A DNA stretch of 6,051 bases, taken from Verrucomicrobiia bacterium (GTDB lineage: Bacteria; Verrucomicrobiota; Verrucomicrobiia; CAIQCK01). Shown piece after piece: positions 1-4,600 of the stretch (position 1 is the first letter of the stretch; each line of letters begins with the position of its first letter). Both the position numbers and the translations under genes were made by a program. The stretch spans positions 1 through 6,051 of the forward strand of contig JAOACV010000180.1 in the NCBI GenBank assembly GCA_026417675.1, given 5' to 3'. The notes beneath the pieces were generated by a model, which saw only the letters and a list, made by a program, of their open reading frames with translations, searched no databases and was not told the DNA's origin.

Positions 1-19
1 AGATGTGTATAAGAGACAG
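1..19. other. Nextera/Tn5 mosaic-end adapter remnant
   Basis: The first 19 bases read AGATGTGTATAAGAGACAG, which is the Tn5 transposase mosaic-end sequence used in Nextera library adapters. It sits exactly at the window edge, and the sequence after it reads straight into a transposase codon frame. This is an untrimmed adapter at a contig end, not genomic DNA. In the two plus-strand frames it encodes the peptides MCIRDS and MYKRQ, which would give false protein starts if a gene caller were run on it. Confidence 0.96.
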
Positions 20-221
20 CTTTGGGGAAGGGCGGCGACGCAGCAAGGTCATCCCGCGCTTCTTGAACGAGCGCTCCGGGATGAGTCTGCTCTTTGCGGT
101 GCTGGTGGACGCCTCGGCCGCCTGGCGCGGGGTGCAGATGACGCCGGCGCTGACCCAGCAACTGGAAGCCTTGAAGAAGAAAACGCCGACGGACACCGCG
201 GCCATGCCGATGGCTGCTTAA
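20..221 (+). CDS. IS256-family transposase, C-terminal fragment (5' partial)
   Basis: The first full native codon is at 21 and the gene ends at a TAA (219-221), leaving 66 codons. The peptide begins FGEGRRRSKVIPRF, continues with a hydrophobic stretch (MSLLFAVLVDAS) and then WRGVQMTP, and ends in a lysine-rich tail. This arrangement (RRRxKVI, then a hydrophobic stretch, then WRGVxMTP) is the usual C-terminus of IS256/Mutator DDE transposases, after the catalytic core. The catalytic residues themselves would lie upstream and are missing because the contig ends here. The ATG at position 3 lies inside the adapter and is not a real start. The family call rests on recognition of the C-terminal motif only. 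Confidence 0.85.
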
Positions 222-262
222 CCTAAATCCCAATGATTGTTGTGCCTGCACCCACTCGCCCA

Positions 263-288
263 TTTTACAGGAAAATCTGGACTTGACC
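263..288. repeat. Candidate right terminal inverted repeat of the IS256-family element
   Basis: The 26 bases beginning TTTTACAGGAAAATC and ending GGACTTGACC resemble IS256-family right ends, which typically have a TTTACA-type motif and finish in an ACC-like tip. The repeat lies 41 bases after the transposase stop, the expected position. The IS1182-like reading frame on the other strand loses its family resemblance at this point, which independently supports 288 as the element border. The left copy is outside the window. Any 8-9 bp target duplication would start at 289 (TGCTCGGC). Confidence 0.55.
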
Positions 289-824
289 TGCTCGGCCTGG
301 GCCAGCAGCGCCTGCACGTCCTGGCGCAACTGCGCCCGCAGTTCCTGGGCCCGTTGGTAGGTGACGTTCTGGTCCTTGGAGGCGTTGGCCTTGATGTGCG
401 TGCCGTCCAGGCTGACCGTGCCCAGCTTGAGCAGTTTCAACTCCTTGGCCAACTCCAGCACCTCCACAAAGGCCGCCGCGATGGCTTCCAAGTTGTTCCG
501 CCGAAAGGCGCAGATGGTGTCGTGGTCCGGATGGGTGTCGGCGGTGAGGTAGCGCACGGCGATGTCCCGGTAGGTGGCCCGCTCAATGCGCCGGGAGCTG
601 AAGATGCCGTTGGCGTAGCAGTAGATGAGCAAGGCCAGCATCATGTGGGGCGGGTATTGTTCGTCGCCGCAGCCCTTATGGTTGACGGCAAAGGTGCTCA
701 GGGGCAGCCGTTCGACGGCGTGCAGGACGAAGTGGACCAAGTCGTCTTCGGGCACCCAGTCGCGCAGGTCCGGGGGCAGGAGCAGGGGGGTGAGGCGGTC
801 GGTGTTCTTGAAACGGTGCGCCAT
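289..824 (-). pseudogene. IS1182-family transposase, N-terminal fragment
   Basis: Starting at the ATG complementary to 822-824, the minus strand encodes about 178 recognisable residues. Residues 12-30 (LTPLLLPPDLRDWVPEDDL) and 60-82 (a YAN-GIFSSRRIER helix region) match the N-terminal domain (DUF772 type) of IS1182/IS5-superfamily transposases. LDGTHIKANAS, at about residues 139-149, carries the first catalytic aspartate (D140). The rest of the catalytic core is absent; family members are usually about 450-550 residues long. The frame stays open past the break, through the antisense of the IS256 end and on to position 1, but that tail (from about residue 180) is not transposase. No strong ribosome-binding site is visible before the ATG. 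The fragment is most likely non-functional. Confidence 0.85.
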
Positions 825-902
825 GGTGCTGTTATGGACTGCGAGACCCGCTGGCGTGTTCAAACCGCTGCCAACGTTCCTCGAAATAAGTCCGACAGGC
901 TC
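289..902 (-). mobile_element. IS1182-family insertion sequence, 5' part only
   Basis: This is the start half of an element read on the minus strand: a 78-base leader (825-902) and the transposase N-terminus (289-824). The minus-strand outer end reads GAGCCTGTCGGACTTATTTC, which looks like a terminal repeat of this element type, but the matching end is missing so it cannot be proved. The element is broken by the IS256 copy at about 288 and abutted by the IS1380 copy at 907, so it is the oldest of the three and surely immobile as seen here. Confidence 0.6.
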
Positions 903-906
903 TTAG
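902..906. repeat. Candidate target-site duplication of the IS1380 element, left copy
   Basis: The five bases CTTAG sit directly outside the left terminal repeat. The right flank (2416-2420) reads TTTAG, identical at four of five positions. IS1380-family elements commonly make 4-5 bp duplications. The mismatch could be later mutation, or the duplication could be only TTAG with a one-base uncertainty at the right tip. Confidence 0.45.
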
Positions 907-918
907 CCCGAAATCCGA
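907..918. repeat. Left terminal inverted repeat of the IS1380 element
   Basis: CCCGAAATCCGA is matched exactly, in inverted orientation, by 2404-2415. The two sites are about 1.5 kb apart and bracket the transposase gene, so chance is an unlikely explanation. Confidence 0.8.
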
Positions 919-927
919 GATTAGAAA

Positions 928-1008
928 GGCATCGTTTTGCGGGAAGGGCTTTGGTTGAGTTGAGTTGGATACCAACAACTCAACTTCAACCCTGCACAAA
1001 ACGATGCC
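928..1008 (+). promoter_or_regulatory. Two-tier stem-loop in the IS1380 leader, covering the likely start codon
   Basis: Outer arms: GGCATCGTTTTG (928-939) pairs perfectly over 12 bp with CAAAACGATGCC (997-1008). Inside it, 953-958 pairs with 986-991 and 959-967 pairs with 976-984, giving a 15-bp stem with a one-base bulge at 985 and an 8-base loop. The likely transposase ATG (1004-1006) is inside the right outer arm. A transcript entering from outside the element would therefore hide the start codon, while one begun inside the leader, after the left arm, would not. That resembles the known protection of IS10 and IS50 transposase mRNAs against read-through expression. The pairing is seen directly; the role is inferred. 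Confidence 0.7.
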
Positions 1009-2384
1009 CCTGCTTCTTCGCCCGCTTTTCAACGCCAAACAAGTCCTTTTGCGTTCCACCCCCAAGCCCGTCACCCCCCTTCGGCGGTTTGGTCAGTTTC
1101 CTGGAGTTCCTCCAACGCCTCGCCCTCCCGCAGCAACTGGCCGCCACGATGCCCTCCCAGTTGCGCAGCCCCAACGCCCTCCCGCCCGCCCACACGCTGG
1201 TGGCCTTTCTGCTCGCGGTCATCGCCGGCGCCCGCCGCTTTGCCCACACCGACTGGCTGCGCGCCGACAAGGCGCTCCACGCCCTGCTCGGCATCCGCCG
1301 TTTCCCGGGCACCGATACCGTCCGCAATTTCTTTCGCCGCTTCTCTCAGCCCACCATCGAGAGCTTTTGGCGTCCGTTGAGCCGTTGGCTGTTGGCGAAG
1401 TTCTCCTGCCCCGCGGCGGGGGCCAGCCTGGACTTGGACTCCACCCTCTTCCAGCGCAGCGGTCGCCAGCAAGGCGCTGCCAAGGGTTACAACCCGCGCC
1501 GACCCGGCCGCCGCAGCCATCATCCGCTACTGGCCGTGTTGGCGGAAGCCCCCTGCGTGCTCCACGGCTGGCTGCGCAGCGGCAATACCAGCAGCGCCCG
1601 CGGCGTGGTGGAGTTCCTGCGGGAAGCCCTCGCGTTGCTGCCGGCCGGCTGGCGGGTGCGCACGGTGCGCGCCGACGCCGGCTTCTTGGAGGAAACGCTG
1701 CTGGCGTTTCTGGAAGAACGCGGCTTGCCCTCCGTGATCGTGGCGCGGATGACCCGCCGCATCCAGCAGCAAGTGGCGGCGCTGCGCCAGTGGACGGCGT
1801 TGGATGCGCACTACGCGGTGGGGGAGTTTCGGGCGCGCTTGCTGGGCTGGGCGAGCGAGCGGCGTTTCGTGGTGGTGTGCGAACGGGTGCGCGAGCAGAA
1901 GGAAGCGGTGGGCCGCAAGCTGCTGGAGGTGCCGGGCTACCGGTTTCGAATCTTTGTAACCAACCGCCCGCAGGAGCCGCTGACGCTGTGGCGCGACTAC
2001 AACGGCCGGGCGACGGTGGAACAGCGGATCGAGGAGCTCAAGAGCGACTTGGCGGCCCAGGGGTTCTGCATGCAGAGTTTCTTCGCGACGGAGGCGGCGT
2101 TTCTGGCGGTGCTGCTAAGCTTCAACCTGCTGAGCCTCTACCCGCAACAGATCGCGCCGGGGGCGGCGTATCGGCAACCGGCGACGCTGCGGGCGGCGGT
2201 GTTTCTGTGCGGGGCGGTGCTGGGCCGAGGCGGACGGCGGGCGGTGTTGCATTTGTCGGCGGCGTGGGGCGGTCTGGACAAACACAAGCCGTTGCTGGAG
2301 GCGATCATGCAGTGGTCCGATCCAACCTCGCCGAAGTTGGCTGCGGCCTCCATTGATCCAACGGCTTTCCAAGCCACAACATGA
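1004..2384 (+). CDS. IS1380-family DDE transposase, with a frame discontinuity near the N-terminus
   Basis: The product cuts and moves the IS1380 element. The catalytic domain is intact: LDLDST (second Asp at 1437-1439), RADAGF (Asp at 1674-1676), and a Y-x2-R-x3-E-x6-K signature (Tyr 1998, Arg 2007, Glu 2019, Lys 2040), the hallmark of IS4-superfamily transposases. GYNP, HPLLAV and WLRSGN in the 1485-1590 region are typical of the IS1380 branch. The N-terminus [18 protein letters not shown] starts at ATG 1004 in one frame, whereas [14 protein letters not shown] and the rest are in the next frame. Skipping one C of the run at 1074-1079 joins them as VTPFGGL, giving 459 residues, a normal length for the family. 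Starting further upstream in the main frame is wrong, since that sequence is antisense to the IS1182 fragment. No clear Shine-Dalgarno precedes ATG 1004. A later start at ATG 1149 would lose conserved FGGL sequence. Confidence 0.82.
1074..1079 (+). other. C6 run at the frame discontinuity of the IS1380 transposase
   Basis: Six consecutive C bases (GTCACCCCCCTTC context) separate the start frame from the main transposase frame. With five Cs the two parts form one continuous protein. The run could be a mutational slip that killed this copy, a consensus error, or a +1 ribosomal slip site: CCC-C contexts decoded by proline tRNA are known to be prone to +1 slippage. The sequence alone does not decide among these. 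Confidence 0.65.
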
Positions 2385-2403
2385 TCCATTCCCCACTTCA
2401 ACT

Positions 2404-2415
2404 TCGGATTTCGGG
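2404..2415. repeat. Right terminal inverted repeat of the IS1380 element
   Basis: TCGGATTTCGGG is the exact reverse complement of 907-918. It lies 19 bases after the transposase stop codon. Confidence 0.8.
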
Positions 2416-2420
2416 TTTAG
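2416..2420. repeat. Candidate target-site duplication of the IS1380 element, right copy
   Basis: TTTAG directly flanks the right repeat and differs from the left flank (CTTAG) at one base. Confidence 0.45.
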
Positions 2421-2635
2421 TTTTCATAATCAGATCCTTTCTCTGCGTGCGCCGCATTGGACTGTGTGCTGGGCGAAATCTTCAGGGCGTGTTGCCCAAA
2501 CGGGTAGTTTGTTCGGCTGAGGGAATTGGCGCGGGAAAACTCTCCAGTGAGTTCAACAGGCAAACCGCGGCAAGAAAAATAGGCCGCATAGCCTTCCCCG
2601 TCAACAACGCGCCGCCAAGTCAGAAACAACCACGG
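2421..2635. other. Stretch without a convincing complete gene between IS1380 and the hisF remnant
   Basis: Frames here lack family resemblance, and codon usage is less GC-biased than in the genes downstream. One small minus-strand frame (2482-2589, 35 codons) reads [18 protein letters not shown] and then a Pro/Ser/Ala-rich stretch, like the start of an exported protein, and stops at a TGA; GGGGAAGG lies only two bases before its ATG. It could be a leftover N-terminus of a secreted protein or chance. No tRNA, terminator with a T-tract, or IS end is evident. The border with hisF is not marked by any repeat I can see. Confidence 0.5.
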
Positions 2636-2860
2636 GTTCAAGCGGGCTACGATCTCGAATTCACCCGCACGATTTCAGATGCCGTCAAGCTGCCCGTGAT
2701 CGCCTCCGGTGGCGCCGGCAAACTGGAGCACTTCTATGACGCCGTGGTGAAGGGCGGCGCCCAGATTGTCCTGGCCGCGTCGGTCTTCCACTTCCGCACG
2801 CTGAGCATTCGACAGGTGAAAGAATACCTGCGTGGCAAGGGGATCCCCGTCATCTTGTAG
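2636..2860 (+). pseudogene. hisF: Imidazole glycerol phosphate synthase cyclase subunit HisF, C-terminal remnant
   Basis: Intact HisF, with HisH, converts PRFAR and ammonia to imidazole glycerol phosphate and AICAR in histidine synthesis. The 74 residues seen here, from [11 protein letters not shown] to the TAG at 2858-2860, match the last third of the (beta-alpha)8 barrel. They include the phosphate-binding loops [13 protein letters not shown] and LAASVFHF and the C-terminal [11 protein letters not shown] helix. Complete HisF is about 253 residues. The first 180 or so, with both catalytic aspartates (11 and 130 in Thermotoga numbering), are missing. The same frame is open upstream to 2381 but is unrelated to HisF there. 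No histidine gene follows. Either rearrangement destroyed this copy and another exists, or the upstream join is an assembly error. Confidence 0.85.
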
Positions 2861-2920
2861 TCCGGCCGAAAGGAGAGTGTTTGCGCTTGACGGCCGCGTG
2901 TGTCGGCGCACACTCGCCGG

Positions 2921-3022
2921 ATGATGAACACCGATCCCAATCATCTGCCCGCCCTCTTCGCCCTGCTGCTGCCGATCATCATTGTCCTCGCCGTCTGGGA
3001 TGGCGTTTGGAAATGCGTCGGC
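2921..3022 (+). pseudogene. DUF5652-like N-terminal fragment joined to the ceramidase-like gene
   Basis: The first 34 residues (a short polar start, [18 protein letters not shown] as a membrane helix, then DGVWKCVG) resemble the beginning of small two-helix membrane proteins of the DUF5652 type. Those usually continue with LWKAARN, an aromatic segment and a second helix to about 70 residues. Here the resemblance stops at about 3022, and the sequence goes straight into the ceramidase-like signal peptide in the same frame. I read this as a deletion fusion of two genes. The match is from recognition of the pattern only. Confidence 0.45.
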
Positions 3023-4423
3023 ATTTTGAAGACATTGTCTGACAAACTTCTTCGGGCGACCGGGGCGGCGTTCTGCCTGCTGCTGGCGCACCATGCCATC
3101 GCCGCCGAAAGCGGCTTGAAACTCGCCACGTTCGACGTGGACGCCACGCCGCCGGTCGGTTCGATGATGGCCTACGATCCCGTCATCCGTGTGGACGAAC
3201 TGTCGCTGCGCTGCCGCGGCATTGTGCTCGTCGGCGCGGGCGAACCGATCGTCTTGTGCGCGGTGGACTGGATCGGCATCGGCAACGAGGCGCACGACGC
3301 CTTTCGCGAAGCGCTGGCAAAGGCCGCCGGCACCACCCCGCAGCGGGTGGCCGTTCACGCGCTGCACCAGCACGACGCGCCCGGCTGCGATTTCACGGCC
3401 GAACGCTTGTTGAAGGAAGCGGGAGCAAAAGACCTCGGCCGGTTCGAGGGCACGTTCGCGCGCAGAGTGCTCGCGCGGACGGCGGCGGCAGTGAAGGCTG
3501 CCATCCCGAAAGCGCAACCGGTGACTCACTGCGGTTGGGGCGAGGCCGACGTGAAGGAGGTGGCTTCCAACCGTCGCATCCCCGGTCCCGATGGCCGCAT
3601 TCGCGCGACGCGCTACACCGCGTGCAAGGATCCGAAACTGCGCGCGGAGCCGGAGGGCGTCATTGACCCGCGCGTGTCGCTGTTGAGTTTCTGGAGCGGG
3701 GCGAAGCCGGACGAACTGAAACCGCTGGCCGTGCTCAGCTACTACGCCTGTCATCCGCAGAGCTACTATCGCATGGGGATTCCCAGCCCCGACTTTCCCG
3801 GCATCGCGCGTTTCGTCCGCCAGCAGGCCGTGCCGGAGGCGTTGCACGTGCATTTCACCGGCGCCGGCGGCAACATCGGCGCGGGCAAATACAACGACGG
3901 CTCGCGCGAGAACCGCGTCGCGCTCGCGTTGCGGCTGGCCGACGGCATGAAGCGCGCCTGGGACGCGACGCAAAAGTTTCCCGTCACCGAGGCAAGCGTC
4001 CAGTGGCGCGTCGAGCCGGTGGCGTTGCCGTTGGCCAGTCATCTCGACGAAGCCGCGCTGCGCGCCAAGGTCGAGCAACATAACGACCCGAAGACCGCAT
4101 TGGACGCCGCCGATCATCTGGCGTGGCTGGCGCGCTGCAAGAGCGGCCATCGCATCCCCATCGCGATGCTGGCCGTCGGCGACGCGCGGGTGCTGCACAT
4201 GCCCGGCGAACTGTTCGTGGAATATCAGCTCGCCGCCAAGAAAATGCGGCCCGACCTCCATGTGGCGATGGCCGCGTATGGCGACTACGGCCCCGGCTAC
4301 ATTTGCACCGCGCGGGCCTACGAGGAAGGCGGCTACGAATCCAGCAAACGCGCCTCTCCCGTCGCGCCCGAGGTCGAGGGCGTGTTGATGGAGGCAATGC
4401 GCAAACTGCTGGAGGCGAAATAA
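2921..4423 (+). CDS. Secreted neutral/alkaline ceramidase-like hydrolase with an unusual N-terminal extension
   Basis: From ATG 2921 the product is 500 residues. After an export signal (39-62, a hydrophobic run ending AHHAIAA), residues 66 onward match the zinc-dependent neutral ceramidase N-terminal domain family (PF04734 type), which cleaves amide bonds in ceramides: DVDATPPVG, then [10 protein letters not shown] (His146, 149, 151), YYACHP (His278), [15 protein letters not shown] (Glu430) and [19 protein letters not shown] (Tyr460). The two His, Glu and Tyr positions correspond to the known zinc site. Many Planctomycetota and Verrucomicrobiota relatives have no proven substrate, so activity on ceramide is only inferred. 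Residues 1-34 form an extra membrane segment that looks borrowed from another gene. A TTG at 3035 would begin just at the signal peptide and may be the native start (462 residues). A good AGGAG (2871-2875) lies too far upstream for ATG 2921. The sulfatase follows after 177 bases. Confidence 0.8.
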   Translation: MMNTDPNHLPALFALLLPIIIVLAVWDGVWKCVGILKTLSDKLLRATGAAFCLLLAHHAIAAESGLKLATFDVDATPPVGSMMAYDPVIRVDELSLRCRGIVLVGAGEPIVLCAVDWIGIGNEAHDAFREALAKAAGTTPQRVAVHALHQHDAPGCDFTAERLLKEAGAKDLGRFEGTFARRVLARTAAAVKAAIPKAQPVTHCGWGEADVKEVASNRRIPGPDGRIRATRYTACKDPKLRAEPEGVIDPRVSLLSFWSGAKPDELKPLAVLSYYACHPQSYYRMGIPSPDFPGIARFVRQQAVPEALHVHFTGAGGNIGAGKYNDGSRENRVALALRLADGMKRAWDATQKFPVTEASVQWRVEPVALPLASHLDEAALRAKVEQHNDPKTALDAADHLAWLARCKSGHRIPIAMLAVGDARVLHMPGELFVEYQLAAKKMRPDLHVAMAAYGDYGPGYICTARAYEEGGYESSKRASPVAPEVEGVLMEAMRKLLEAK

Positions 4424-4486
4424 CCCGTAGCACACTGCCCGCAACGTGGTCTCGAACACGAAATGAGGACCCCCACACCTGCCCAA

Positions 4487-4561
4487 GGTGGAGCGCGTTC
4501 TCCGAACGCGCTTCCCGTTCTCCCGCAAACGCGCCATCGTGTTCGGAGAACGCGGTCCACC
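4487..4561. repeat. Long palindromic repeat (24-bp arms, 27-base loop)
   Basis: The left arm (4487-4510) starts GGTGGAGCGCGTTCTCCG. The right arm (4538-4561) is its near-exact inverse: 22 Watson-Crick pairs, one G-U pair (4508/4540) and one G-G mismatch (4493/4555). It lies between the ceramidase-like stop and the sulfatase start. There is no T-tract, so it is not a classical terminator. I recall similar GTTCGGAGAACGCG palindromes scattered in Verrucomicrobiota genomes, often mis-translated as peptides like ARSPNALPV. It may be a REP-like or MITE-like repeat, and could also stabilise or attenuate the transcript. Confidence 0.85.
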
Positions 4562-4600
4562 CGTCCGCACTTTCGTCGCGCGATCGCGCGAGGCGTCGGC

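Larger units (their letters stand above)
20..288 (+). mobile_element. 3' end of an IS256 (Mutator) family insertion sequence
   Basis: This block holds the C-terminal end of an IS256-type transposase, a 41-base untranslated stretch, and a terminal sequence (263-288) that looks like an IS256-family inverted repeat. Immediately after 288 the sequence becomes, on the opposite strand, the interior of an IS1182-family transposase. The simplest reading is that the IS256 element jumped into the IS1182 gene. Its left part lies beyond the contig end, so the partner repeat and target duplication cannot be checked here. Contig ends inside repeated IS copies are common, which fits the adapter at position 1. 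Confidence 0.7.
907..2415 (+). mobile_element. IS1380-family insertion sequence, near complete
   Basis: The element is about 1,509 bp, bounded by perfect 12-bp inverted repeats (CCCGAAATCCGA at 907-918 and its reverse complement at 2404-2415). It carries one transposase gene on the plus strand, ending about 20 bases before the right repeat. The size and one-gene layout fit IS1380-family elements, which are mostly about 1.5-2 kb. A large stem-loop occupies the leader (928-1008). The left end lies within a few bases of the end of the IS1182 element. The transposase has a one-base frame discontinuity near its start, so this copy may be inactive unless the ribosome shifts frame. Confidence 0.78.
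2398..2427 (-). pseudogene. Possible beheaded gene start facing into the IS1380 element
   Basis: On the minus strand, AGAAAGGA (2435-2442) lies seven bases before an ATG (2425-2427), an excellent ribosome-binding arrangement. The frame reads MKTKPEIRS and then stops at 2398-2400. All codons after about the fourth lie inside the IS1380 terminal repeat. This fits an original gene interrupted just after its start codon. No product can be named from so few codons, and a chance SD-ATG pair is possible. Confidence 0.3.

Noticed and set aside
237..1003. Upstream part of a very long plus-strand frame that continues into the IS1380 transposase
   Set aside because: Up to about 824 it is antisense to a clear IS1182 transposase, and from 907 it crosses the IS1380 end and leader hairpin. 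It has no transposase resemblance before FGGLVSF at about 1080.
2897..2913. Short inverted repeat GTGTG/CACAC before the ceramidase-like gene as a possible terminator or operator
   Set aside because: The stem is only five base pairs and there is no T-tract, so it is easily explained by chance.
4463..4600. In-frame 46-codon N-terminal extension of the sulfatase
   Set aside because: It translates the palindromic repeat and is Arg/Pro-rich. The signal peptide and a GAGG motif point to ATG 4601 as the start.
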